This document shows positions 1 to 6,683 of a stretch of 12,657 nucleotides of DNA, piece by piece. Where the stretch lies: assembly GCA_016214425.1 (NCBI GenBank), contig JACRON010000100.1:1-12657 (forward strand), in the 5' to 3' direction. Under the pieces are notes generated by a model. It was not told the DNA's origin. It worked only from the letters and a program-made list of their open reading frames with translations, and did no database searches. Position numbers and translations under genes: made by a program. The DNA is from Nitrospirota bacterium. Lineage in GTDB: Bacteria > Nitrospirota > CAKKRA01 > 9FT-COMBO-42-15. How positions within the stretch are numbered: the stretch's first letter is position 1; each line of letters starts with the position of its first letter.

Positions 1-720
1 ATTTAAAATAAAAACCAATGGAATTTCAATAATCCTGCAGAAGGCATCAGCAATCTCCGGGACAAACTGTCTTCTTGCCCCTGCCTTAATTGCCCCTTTT
101 GCCTTCTCCTTTGAAACAGTCTTGTACCACGGCATTTCAGATGTCATAGCAGCATAGCCGTCAGCAACAGCAATAATCCGCGACAAATACGGTATCTCAT
201 CCCCTTTGAGTTTGTCAGGATAACCTGTGCCATCATACCATTCATGATGAGAGCGAATAACGGGGGCAAGGTACTTCAACGCTATGACGGCTTCAATAAT
301 CTTTGCGCTTGCAGATGGATGCTCCCTCATTATCTTCCATTCCTCCTCTGTAAAGGCATCGGGTTTCTCCAGAATAGCGCTTTTGATTGTCACAACACCT
401 ATATCGTGCAAGAGGCAAGAGAGCCTGAGGGTTTCCTTTTGTGTGTCATCAAGATTTAATGCCTGCGCTAAAAGCGAGGCATAGCGCTCTACCTTTTCTG
501 TATGGTCGCGAAAGAACGGCGCCTTTATTTCTATAGCAGACAATATGGACTGTATATTGCTAAGGTCTTTATTTAAAAGCGCCGCAATTTCCATGGGGTT
601 GTGTTCTAACATGGCAATCAGAGTCTCACTATAGAGAAAGACCCTGTTCCTCCCTTCCTTTTTTGCTGTATAGAGGGCATGGTCAGCCCTAATTCTTTCA
701 GTAAGAAAAAATGCCGTCAA
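1..720 (-). CDS. HD-GYP c-di-GMP phosphodiesterase, truncated GGDEF remnant at N-terminus (partial)
   Basis: The minus frame is open from 735 to the left edge, so the C-terminus is cut by the window. It reads as an HD-GYP domain, a family that hydrolyses the second messenger cyclic di-GMP. Visible motifs in order are HTEKVERYA (helix 1), LLHDIG (metal-binding HD), EHPSAS, HHEWYDGTGYP (the GYP signature) and ADGYAAM, ending with RRQFVPEIADAF, which is typical of the domain end. Before it lies RADHALYTAKKEGRNRV, which matches the very end of a GGDEF diguanylate cyclase domain. The rest of that domain is absent: a stop lies at 736-738 and the next gene faces the other way. No good ribosome site precedes the possible TTG (720) or ATG (612, 594) starts. 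It may be an HD-GYP-only protein started internally, or a decaying pseudogene. The domain call is firm; the functional state is not. Confidence 0.85.
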   Translation of the reverse strand, partial: MTAFFLTERIRADHALYTAKKEGRNRVFLYSETLIAMLEHNPMEIAALLNKDLSNIQSILSAIEIKAPFFRDHTEKVERYASLLAQALNLDDTQKETLRLSCLLHDIGVVTIKSAILEKPDAFTEEEWKIMREHPSASAKIIEAVIALKYLAPVIRSHHEWYDGTGYPDKLKGDEIPYLSRIIAVADGYAAMTSEMPWYKTVSKEKAKGAIKAGARRQFVPEIADAFCRIIEIPLVFILN

Positions 721-744
721 TATTTTACTACTAATCTATTAAAA

Positions 745-773
745 TTGACAAGAAGAAAAAAGTAGTTTATTAT
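745..773 (+). promoter_or_regulatory. Near-consensus sigma-70 promoter for the thioredoxin-like gene
   Basis: A perfect -35 box TTGACA (745-750) is followed by a 17-base spacer and TATTAT (768-773, five of six bases of the -10 consensus). The predicted transcript start is about 779-781, only a few bases before the ATG at 783. No Shine-Dalgarno sequence lies between, so the mRNA is probably leaderless. The start site is inferred from spacing only. Confidence 0.7.
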
Positions 774-782
774 TTTATAAAG

Positions 783-1304
783 ATGTTTAAAAGAATATTT
801 TCAATAATATTATTTTTATATCTCCTATTTGGCACAATCTCCGTTTCCAAAGCAGAAGGCCCAACAGACCTCCCATGGATGGAATATTATGAAGGACTGC
901 AAAAGGCTCAAAAAGAAAACAAGCCTGTCTTCATCTATTTCTACCGCATTGGATGCCCGCAGTGCAAGATATTGAATGAGGAAATCCTGACAGACGAGAC
1001 AATAAAAAAGACATTAAAAGAAAATTTTATATTAATTCAGATTGATGGCGAAGGCGGAAAGAAGCAAAGGGATGCGGCAGGAAAAATTGTAACAGAAAGA
1101 CAATTATCAAAGGACTACGGCGTTGCTGCATATCCCCTTGTCTGGTTCTTGCAGCCTGATGCGAAACAGATATATAAACTTACAGGTGTGTTTGCTGTAA
1201 AAGATTATCTGCAATTCATTAATTATGTTGGCAACGGCTGGTACAAAAAGATGGACATGAGACAGTACTTTTCAGAAAAGCCTGAAGGGGTGTACAGAGA
1301 GTAA
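783..1304 (+). CDS. Exported thioredoxin-like protein (CPQC active site)
   Basis: A 173-residue protein with a signal peptide: FKR at the start, a hydrophobic core at about 5-18 and likely cleavage after Ala24 in VSKA. The mature part has a thioredoxin fold of the Thioredoxin_7/DsbD-C type. A short N-terminal helix is followed by KPVFIYFY, the redox pair Cys58-Pro-Gln-Cys61 and the cis-proline in AAYP (Pro118) facing the active site. The insert around residues 88-105 (GEGGKKQRDAAG) resembles the loop seen in SoxW and DUF255-like thioredoxins. The likely role is thiol-disulfide exchange in the cell envelope, possibly reducing or protecting periplasmic cysteines; the substrate is unknown. The start at 783 is chosen because it gives the signal peptide and sits just after a strong promoter. 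It is monocistronic and convergent with the FHA gene. Confidence 0.85.
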   Translation: MFKRIFSIILFLYLLFGTISVSKAEGPTDLPWMEYYEGLQKAQKENKPVFIYFYRIGCPQCKILNEEILTDETIKKTLKENFILIQIDGEGGKKQRDAAGKIVTERQLSKDYGVAAYPLVWFLQPDAKQIYKLTGVFAVKDYLQFINYVGNGWYKKMDMRQYFSEKPEGVYRE

Positions 1305-1323
1305 TTTAATACCAATAGATGTC

Positions 1324-1348
1324 ATTCCCGCATGCTTTTAGCGGGAAT
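1324..1348. repeat. GC-rich hairpin repeat between convergent genes (REP-like)
   Basis: A perfect 8-bp stem, ATTCCCGC (1324-1331) and GCGGGAAT (1341-1348), flanks a 9-base loop, with the trailing context CCAG. The form TCATTCCCGC..GCGGGAATCCAG is typical of dispersed extragenic palindromes in environmental Gram-negative genomes. It lies between the 3' ends of the thioredoxin-like and FHA genes, where it could stop transcription from both sides, although neither side has a good T-tract. Confidence 0.6.
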
Positions 1349-1389
1349 CCAGTTCGTGTAAAATTCAAGAGGTTATGGCATCAGCATGT

Positions 1390-2460
1390 CTAACCTTTTA
1401 CACTTAACAAATATGCCCTTTCAAGCTCCATATTATTTTTCAGTCTTGAAAGGTCGTTATTTACCTTGTTTGATGCATCAAGGATAACTGCAATATTCCT
1501 GCTTAAAGACGGAACTATCTTAGAAGAGACTTTATCTAAGGAAACAAGTAATCCATTCAACCGCACTATATCATTACTGAACCTCACCAAAATGTCATCA
1601 AACCTGTCCATCTCATTTATAGCAGTATTATACTCCTTAATAAGGGCGCTGTATGCCTTTCTGTTCTGTGTCCTTTTAAATGATTCAGTTGCATCTGTTA
1701 CCTGCTGGAGGGTCTTTTTATAGGAATTTATCTGCTCACTGAGTTCAATTATTTCATCTAAACCCTTTTTAACTGACGCTATCGTCAGGTCAGGTGCATC
1801 CTTCTTAATAGCGTCAGAGATGCGGGGATTATCCTGCACCTTTGTTAAAAAATCTATTATTGCAGGCATATTATCCTTCATTAAATCAAGATTGAAAACA
1901 GCTCTTTTTGAGGTTTCAATGTCGCCGTATATCAGCTCCATCTTCTGCATCTCATTGTTTATTACAACAGCAGTCCTGTGTATTTTATTCATAGTATTTA
2001 TATAAAAAGAATAGAATATCCATACTGCAATAGACACCATTAAAAAGATTGATATAAAGACAAAGAGCCCGACAGTCCGTCTTTTGCCTTCCTTCTCCTC
2101 TAAAACCTTAATATTTAATCTCGGCTGCTCAAACTCTGTAGATGCGTCATCAATGGAAGAGCCTTTTTCGTCTTCCCTCAGGAAGATAAGCGCTGAATCT
2201 CCGATGCTTATTTCATCGCCAATCTCAAGCCTTCTTGATTTAATCTTCTCTTTGTTTACAAATGTCCCGTTTGTGCTGTTAAGGTCAACAATCCACCAGC
2301 CGTCGCTGTCCTTTTCAAGACGCGCGTGTATCCTTGATGCCTTATTATTATCAGAAAGGCTTATGTCGCAGGAAGATGCCCTTCCAATCTCGTGGACAAT
2401 GCCTTTTAATGGAAAGGTCTTATCCTTTTCACCCTTTTTCTTTTCTATTAATTTATACAT
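1390..2460 (-). CDS. Membrane-anchored FHA-domain protein with periplasmic helical region
   Basis: A 356-residue protein. Residues about 1-95 form a forkhead-associated domain, which binds phosphothreonine peptides: it has GR (26-27), SRIH (42-45) and DLNSTNGTFVN (59-69), the classic FHA core. A charged linker (96-128) leads to one transmembrane helix (about 131-153). The remaining 200 residues are long, charged, mostly helical and coiled-coil-like, with no domain I recognise. The FHA part should lie in the cytoplasm and the helical part outside the inner membrane. It is the last gene of the purM-purN-TPR-FHA run, 15 bp after the TPR gene, and has no clear ribosome site of its own. No Ser/Thr kinase is visible in the window to supply the ligand. 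It may be a scaffold that passes a phospho-signal across the membrane; this is inference. Confidence 0.85.
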   Translation of the reverse strand: MYKLIEKKKGEKDKTFPLKGIVHEIGRASSCDISLSDNNKASRIHARLEKDSDGWWIVDLNSTNGTFVNKEKIKSRRLEIGDEISIGDSALIFLREDEKGSSIDDASTEFEQPRLNIKVLEEKEGKRRTVGLFVFISIFLMVSIAVWIFYSFYINTMNKIHRTAVVINNEMQKMELIYGDIETSKRAVFNLDLMKDNMPAIIDFLTKVQDNPRISDAIKKDAPDLTIASVKKGLDEIIELSEQINSYKKTLQQVTDATESFKRTQNRKAYSALIKEYNTAINEMDRFDDILVRFSNDIVRLNGLLVSLDKVSSKIVPSLSRNIAVILDASNKVNNDLSRLKNNMELERAYLLSVKG

Positions 2461-2475
2461 AAGACTGTTTTAGAT

Positions 2476-2949
2476 TTAACTTTTTGCCATCTTCTCTTTA
2501 TGAAACAGAAAACCAAGAAATTTATTTAAAACATTTTTTCTTTGAAGAAATGGGATTATCGGCCTGCGTCTGACGCCTATTTTTTTCAGTTCTTCTATAA
2601 GCTCTTTATGAGTTCTGTCTATCCTCAAACCATCATTGAAGGCATTAAGCGCCTTAAGTCTGTATCCACCTACAGAATATATTTTGCCGAGATTCAGGTA
2701 ATTGGTAGGATTGTAAAATTCCTTTTTTACAGCCTTTTCGCAAAGCTCTGCGCCGTCCCGGTATCTCTTCTCTGCAAGGGCAATAGCAAGTCCGAGATAT
2801 GAGAGATAATTGGGCGGCATCTCCTCTGCGCCTTCATAGCCGCCTTTTTTAATTGCTGCCTTAATGGAGGCAAGGGCATCCTTATTTTTCCCTTGCTTTA
2901 GTAATTTCACCCCTGCTTTAAATAATTCCTCTGAGCTTAAGTCCTGCAT
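2476..2949 (-). CDS. Small cytoplasmic TPR protein
   Basis: A 157-residue protein with no signal peptide or membrane segment. About three tetratricopeptide repeats are visible: residues 8-34 (AGVKLLKQGKNKDALASIKAAI), 46-77 (PNYLSYLGLAIALAEKRYRDGAEL) and 83-116 (NYLNLGKIYSVGGYRLKALNAF). They are followed by a basic tail, GVRRRPIIPFLQR, ending in NVLNKFLGFL. I recall similar RR-PxLPFL-R-N-LN-LG tails in small TPR proteins of Desulfobacterota-like bacteria, but cannot verify this. TPRs bind other proteins; the partner is unknown, and the adjacent FHA protein is an obvious candidate. Translation starts from a strong ribosome site that overlaps the end of purN, so the two genes are probably coupled. 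Confidence 0.8.
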   Translation of the reverse strand: MQDLSSEELFKAGVKLLKQGKNKDALASIKAAIKKGGYEGAEEMPPNYLSYLGLAIALAEKRYRDGAELCEKAVKKEFYNPTNYLNLGKIYSVGGYRLKALNAFNDGLRIDRTHKELIEELKKIGVRRRPIIPFLQRKNVLNKFLGFLFHKEKMAKS

Positions 2950-2955
2950 TGTTAA

Positions 2956-3627
2956 TCACCTCCTGTTTAAATATGGATTAATCAAAACCTTCTCCCCAAG
3001 GTGATGGGCAGCCTTCCCCAGAACCTTTACCCTTCTTTCTTCAACCTTTAGCCTTCCCTCTGCAAAGAGCTGAACAGCAATTGGATATATCTTGTGTTCA
3101 TATTTTAATATCCGTTCTGAAAGGCTGTCAACAGTATCATTATCCATCACAGGGACAACTGCCTGAATTATGATTGGCCCTTCATCCATCCCTTCTTCAA
3201 CAAAATGGACTGTGCAGCCTGAAAATTTCACTCCATATTCAAGCGCCTGCTTTTGTGCATCCAAACCCGGAAATGATGGAAGCAACGCAGGATGGATATT
3301 CATTATCCTGTTTCTGAACGGCTCTATTAAAGCAGATGTTACAATCCTCATAAATCCTGCAAGCAGAACCAAATCCACTTTATAATTATTTAACTCTTCT
3401 ACAACCTTCTTATCAAAGTCTTCTCTATTTTTATAATCCTTTGGACTAAGAAAAAGTGTGGGGATATCATTCTCTTTTGCCCTGACAAGGCCGTATGCAT
3501 CTTTCTTGTCGCTGATTACAATTGCAATATCCGCATCAATTATCCCATTTTTAGATGCTTCAATTACTGACTGGAGATTAGAGCCCCTGCCAGAGATCAA
3601 AACACCTAATCTTATTTTTTTAGACAT
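2956..3627 (-). CDS. purN: Phosphoribosylglycinamide formyltransferase (GAR transformylase)
   Basis: Transfers a formyl group from 10-formyltetrahydrofolate to GAR to give FGAR, the third step of de novo purine synthesis, in the cytoplasm. The 223-residue length is slightly above the usual 190-215. Motifs are clear: phosphate-binding GRGSN (13-17), LVLLAGFMRI (folate pocket region) and NIHPALLPSFPG with catalytic Asn110 and His112. The catalytic aspartate, Asp148, is in GMDEGPII. Spacing between these matches the E. coli enzyme (Asn106, His108, Asp144). The C-terminal 20-25 residues after RVKVLGK are an extra tail. The ATG lies inside the end of purM (8-bp overlap), indicating translational coupling. 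Formate-dependent PurT is a different fold, so confusion is unlikely. Confidence 0.96.
   Translation of the reverse strand: MSKKIRLGVLISGRGSNLQSVIEASKNGIIDADIAIVISDKKDAYGLVRAKENDIPTLFLSPKDYKNREDFDKKVVEELNNYKVDLVLLAGFMRIVTSALIEPFRNRIMNIHPALLPSFPGLDAQKQALEYGVKFSGCTVHFVEEGMDEGPIIIQAVVPVMDNDTVDSLSERILKYEHKIYPIAVQLFAEGRLKVEERRVKVLGKAAHHLGEKVLINPYLNRR
2959..2964 (-). promoter_or_regulatory. Shine-Dalgarno AGGAGG of the TPR gene, inside the end of purN
   Basis: On the minus strand the last two purN codons are AGG AGG (Arg-Arg), followed directly by the TGA stop (2956-2958). This AGGAGG lies nine bases before the TPR gene ATG at 2949. It is the strongest ribosome site in this operon and fixes the TPR start. 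Confidence 0.8.
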
Positions 3628-4651
3628 ATATAACCCTGTTTTCTCCCTCTGCTATCTCGCCGATTAAATAAACCTTTTCGCCAAGTCTTTCTGCATTAGC
3701 CATTACTTTATCAAATTCTTTATCTGGCACAACAAGTATCATCCCTATCCCCATATTAAAATCACGATACATTTCATCATCATCTATATTGCCATTCTTC
3801 TGGAGATATTTAAATACTGGCAGGACATTCCAGCTTCCTCTCTTTATATTTGCCTGACATCCTTCTGACAATACACGAGGAAGGTTTTCTGTAATCCCTC
3901 CGCCAGTAATATGTGCTATGCCTTTTAAATCAAATACCTTCATAAGCTCAAGGATTGTTTTTACATATATGCGAGTCGGCTTTAAGAGCTCCTCGCCGAC
4001 TGTGCAGCCGAATTCATCAATAAATGAATCTACTTTTAATTTCAGATGTTCAAAGAATACTTTTCTTGCTAATGAATAGCCATTGCTGTGCAAACCTGTT
4101 GATGCAAGACCAATAATCTTGTCTCCATGAATAATCCTTGAACCGTCTATCAGCCTTTCTCTGTCAACCACGCCAACAGCAAAACCTGCAATATCATATT
4201 CCCCTTCAGGATAAAATGACGGCATCTCTGCTGTCTCGCCGCCAATCAAGGCACAGCCTGCCTGCCTGCACCCATCTGCAATCCCTTTTATTACATCCCT
4301 TGCCTTTTCTACTTGCAGCTTGCCTGTTGCAAAATAATCAAGAAAGAAAAGCGGCTCTGCGCCCTGAACAACAATATCATTAACAGACATCGCAACTAAA
4401 TCAATTCCAACTGTATCATGCTTATCCATCATAAAGGCAATCTTCAATTTCGTCCCGACACCGTCTGTTCCTGAAACGAGTATGGGGTCTTTATACTTTT
4501 TTGGGTCAAAACGAAATAGTCCGCCAAAACCGCCTATGTCCCCAGCAACCTCTTTTCTGAAGGTGCTGCGAACGAGCGGTTTTATCATCTCAACCAATCT
4601 GTCCCCTGCATCAATATCAACGCCAGCAGACTTGTAATCTAATTTAGACAT
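3620..4651 (-). CDS. purM: Phosphoribosylformylglycinamidine cyclo-ligase (AIR synthetase)
   Basis: Closes the imidazole ring of AIR from FGAM using ATP, the fifth step of purine synthesis. The 343-residue length equals the family norm (E. coli 345). Recognisable motifs are DYKSAGVDIDAG at the N-terminus, GTDGVGTKLKIAF (about 61-73), VGIDLVAMSVNDIVVQGAEP (substrate and ATP region), GGETAEMPSFYPEGEYDIAGF, GLASTGLHSNGYSL and AHITGGGITENLPRVL. All are well conserved with no disruption. An AAGGAGT ribosome site (4661-4667) lies nine bases before the ATG, which supports this start. It heads the minus-strand run purM-purN-TPR-FHA. I did not find a convincing promoter in the short AT-rich stretch between it and the repeat at 4721-4807. 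Confidence 0.97.
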   Translation of the reverse strand: MSKLDYKSAGVDIDAGDRLVEMIKPLVRSTFRKEVAGDIGGFGGLFRFDPKKYKDPILVSGTDGVGTKLKIAFMMDKHDTVGIDLVAMSVNDIVVQGAEPLFFLDYFATGKLQVEKARDVIKGIADGCRQAGCALIGGETAEMPSFYPEGEYDIAGFAVGVVDRERLIDGSRIIHGDKIIGLASTGLHSNGYSLARKVFFEHLKLKVDSFIDEFGCTVGEELLKPTRIYVKTILELMKVFDLKGIAHITGGGITENLPRVLSEGCQANIKRGSWNVLPVFKYLQKNGNIDDDEMYRDFNMGIGMILVVPDKEFDKVMANAERLGEKVYLIGEIAEGENRVIYV

Positions 4652-4720
4652 AAAAAAAATACTCCTTTACTAATACAAACGCAATAAGTCCTGTTACATG
4701 ATTGTGTAATGTTAATTTTT

Positions 4721-4807
4721 AAAATCCCCCTTAATCCCCCTCACCCTAACCCTCTCCCCAGTGGGGAGAGGGAAGGGTGAGGGGAAAAGAGGGGATAGGG
4801 GAGATTT
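4721..4807. repeat. Long imperfect palindrome, dispersed-repeat type (C/G-tract hairpin)
   Basis: An inverted repeat centred on G4761. The inner arms are CCCTCACCCTAACCCTCTCC (4738-4757) plus CCA, and TGGGGAGAGGGAAGGGTGAG (4762-4781), with one bulge and one mismatch. The outer arms (AAATCCCCCTTAATCCCCC and GGGGATAGGGGAGATTT) pair more loosely. It looks like a folded extragenic repeat or small MITE-like element. It sits between the 3' end of the histidine kinase and purM, both on the minus strand, so it may reduce read-through. No transposase gene belongs to it here. Confidence 0.65.
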
Positions 4808-4819
4808 ATTTAACATAAA

Positions 4820-6223
4820 TTATTGCACTGGTATAACAAAACTAAACTTACTCCCTTTCCCCTTTTCGCTTTCAACCCATATACTGCCGCCTTGAATTTC
4901 CACAAGTTTCTTTGTAAGAAAAAGGCCTAATCCTGCGCCTTTATATTTTTTTGTATAAGTATCCTCAAGCTGCTTGAACGGCTGAAATATCATTGCCTTA
5001 TCTTCATCAGATATTCCTATGCCGCTGTCAACAACAGAGATTTGAATATAATCCTTAACAGATTTGTCCTTTGCCTTTCCTTTTGGTTTCAGTGCGGAGA
5101 CAAAACCCATATCAATACGGTTTACATAAATATTAATGCTGCCTCCATCAGGCGAGAACTTCAGTGAATTGTCAAGCAGATTCAAGAGCACTGACTTAAG
5201 TTTTTTCTGATCAGCTACTATCACATCTATGTCCTCTGCCATATCATTTTTTATTGAAAGTCTATGCTTCAGCACATATTCTCTTAACACCATTATACAT
5301 GACTCTACAAGCTTCTTTAAAGAAAACTCCTCTAATTCTAATTTCATAGTCCCTGCTTCTATCCTGCTCAAATCAAGTATGCTGTCTATCATTGATAAAA
5401 GATGTCTTCCATTCTCAAATATGTAAGTCAGGTAATCCCTATCCTTTTCTTTTATCTTTCCGGATAAACCGCCTAACATAGCATCGGAAAATCCTATGAT
5501 AGCATTAAGCGGAGTCCTTAATTCGTGGCTCATATTTGCAATAAATTCTGATTTTGCCTTATTTACAGCCTCTGCCTGTATAATAAATGCACGATTTTTA
5601 CTCTGCTGCTGCAAAAATATAAAGCTGATAAAATATAAAAACAGTATGCCTGATAATATCTGGAGTATACGATTTGCCTTTTCTCCAATTGCAATATCCT
5701 CATGAATAGGCATCTCTCCTTCCCCCAATTTATTCATAACACTTAAGAAACCTGTGTTAGCCATAGCAAAATCCTCAATAAAATGGGCTTCAGTTATTGA
5801 AATACCTTTATGCATTGGGATGCCGCGATAATTCTCAAAGAGATGCCGTTCTGAAGCTATCCACTCTTCATACATCTTGGATAGCCGGAGGACATTTTTA
5901 TTTAATTCAGGATTGTATTGTGATAACTGTTTATACTGAAGGAGAAGGATATCAGCAGATTCAATTGCCTTAGAAAGATTGGAGTAAGAGGTTTCGGTAT
6001 TCTTAATCAAAAAGCCCTCTGTTTCCTTAATATCAAGAAATGGCCGCCTCATTGCATCCAGCATCTTGATTGCTGCTTGGCCTTTTTCGCCATGTTTGAT
6101 TTTAAAAGGCAGTTGAAGCGCAAAAACCAATAAAATAAAAACAAGGCAGCCTGCAATTATGAAAAGCCAGAAATTAAGTTTTTTATCCAAATTAATCATA
6201 AGTGAGGCCATAAAAAATATCAT
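4820..6223 (-). CDS. Membrane sensor histidine kinase (orphan, HisKA + HATPase_c)
   Basis: A 467-residue kinase with two transmembrane helices (about 17-38 and 184-205) bracketing a roughly 145-residue, mostly helical periplasmic sensor. The sensor looks like a four-helix-bundle type; no PAS or HAMP domain is visible. A short linker leads to the HisKA dimerisation helix with SHELRTPLNAIIGF (phospho-acceptor His233). The ATPase domain follows, with N box NLLDNSLKF (about 348-356), G1 DSGIG (399-403), F box FQPFKQ (413-418) and G2 GAGLGL (429-434). All catalytic boxes are intact. It should autophosphorylate in response to an envelope signal and pass phosphate to a response regulator, but none is encoded in the window. 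Starts at Met5 or Met9 are also possible, since no ribosome site distinguishes them. It is divergent from the sdh operon and separated by only 118 bp. Confidence 0.9.
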   Translation of the reverse strand: MIFFMASLMINLDKKLNFWLFIIAGCLVFILLVFALQLPFKIKHGEKGQAAIKMLDAMRRPFLDIKETEGFLIKNTETSYSNLSKAIESADILLLQYKQLSQYNPELNKNVLRLSKMYEEWIASERHLFENYRGIPMHKGISITEAHFIEDFAMANTGFLSVMNKLGEGEMPIHEDIAIGEKANRILQILSGILFLYFISFIFLQQQSKNRAFIIQAEAVNKAKSEFIANMSHELRTPLNAIIGFSDAMLGGLSGKIKEKDRDYLTYIFENGRHLLSMIDSILDLSRIEAGTMKLELEEFSLKKLVESCIMVLREYVLKHRLSIKNDMAEDIDVIVADQKKLKSVLLNLLDNSLKFSPDGGSINIYVNRIDMGFVSALKPKGKAKDKSVKDYIQISVVDSGIGISDEDKAMIFQPFKQLEDTYTKKYKGAGLGLFLTKKLVEIQGGSIWVESEKGKGSKFSFVIPVQ

Positions 6224-6237
6224 GGCTGTCAGAATTT

Positions 6238-6262
6238 ATGCTATAATGCTGAATAATAGCAT
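6238..6262. promoter_or_regulatory. Palindrome ATGCTAT-N11-ATAGCAT over the kinase -10 box
   Basis: A perfect 7-bp inverted repeat (6238-6244 and 6256-6262) with two further matching bases inside. It covers the predicted -10 region of the kinase promoter in the divergent spacer. Its position and symmetry suit an operator for a dimeric regulator, but an AT-rich dyad of this size can occur by chance. Confidence 0.35.
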
Positions 6263-6281
6263 AAAAAATACCTACAATCAA
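6253..6281 (-). promoter_or_regulatory. Putative sigma-70 promoter for the histidine kinase
   Basis: Read on the minus strand, TTGATT (6281-6276, four of six) is followed by a 17-base spacer and TATTAT (6258-6253, five of six). The predicted transcript start near 6246 leaves about 23 bases of leader before the ATG at 6223, with no evident Shine-Dalgarno sequence. Spacing and box quality are good, but this is sequence matching only. Confidence 0.5.
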
Positions 6282-6304
6282 TCTGTTTAATCTTTATCCT
6301 TTTC

Positions 6305-6333
6305 TTGACAATTATCATTGGATAAATTATTAA
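6305..6333 (+). promoter_or_regulatory. Sigma-70 promoter for the sdh operon
   Basis: A perfect TTGACA (6305-6310) is followed by a 17-base spacer and TATTAA (6328-6333, four of six; overlapping AT-rich alternatives exist). The expected transcript start is around 6339-6342, at or beside the ATG at 6342. This also argues against the upstream TTG at 6318 as the start, since it would lie inside the promoter. Confidence 0.55.
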
Positions 6334-6341
6334 TATATATA

Positions 6342-6683
6342 ATGAACATCAAAAAAAGCCACCTGCTGCCATGGCTTGGGCAGCGGATTACCGCAATCAT
6401 AATAGCAGTCCTTTTGCCAATTCATATTATAGCCATTCCTTTTTCAGATAAAAAGATAAGCTTCTCCTTTGTCTCAGAGAGACTCTCACATACAGAGTGG
6501 CTGATTATTGATATACTGCTTTTATCAGCCTGCATATATCACGGCTTAAACGGCTTATACTCAATAACAATTGATTTTAATCCTGATAAAAGTATTTCAA
6601 AAGGCATTCTCTTTTTCCTCTATCTCTTTGGCATTATGTTAACTATATACGGGATTCTTGTCCTCCGGAGATTTGTCAGATGA
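6342..6683 (+). CDS. sdhD: Succinate dehydrogenase/fumarate reductase membrane anchor, SdhD-like
   Basis: A 113-residue hydrophobic protein with three predicted transmembrane helices (about 13-34, 53-77 and 87-107). WLGQRITAI near the start matches the quinone-site helix of SdhD-type anchors, and YHGLNGLYSITIDF (His67, Asp78) is the conserved helix 2 with a candidate haem b ligand. It anchors the flavoprotein and iron-sulfur subunits to the inner membrane and helps form the quinone site. An upstream in-frame TTG (6318) would add eight residues, but it lies within the promoter, so ATG 6342 is preferred. No ribosome site precedes it and the message may be leaderless. It overlaps the next gene by 4 bp (ATGA). 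Assignment as SdhD rather than SdhC rests on the QRIT motif and is tentative. Confidence 0.8.
   Translation: MNIKKSHLLPWLGQRITAIIIAVLLPIHIIAIPFSDKKISFSFVSERLSHTEWLIIDILLLSACIYHGLNGLYSITIDFNPDKSISKGILFFLYLFGIMLTIYGILVLRRFVR

Noticed and set aside
244..484. Short plus-strand open frames (66-71 codons) near the left edge
   Set aside because: They lie opposite the HD-GYP catalytic motifs and show no family features.
2084..2473. 129-codon plus-strand open frame opposite the FHA gene
   Set aside because: The protein has no recognisable domain, no ribosome site, and covers the strongly supported FHA domain on the other strand; it is a shadow frame.
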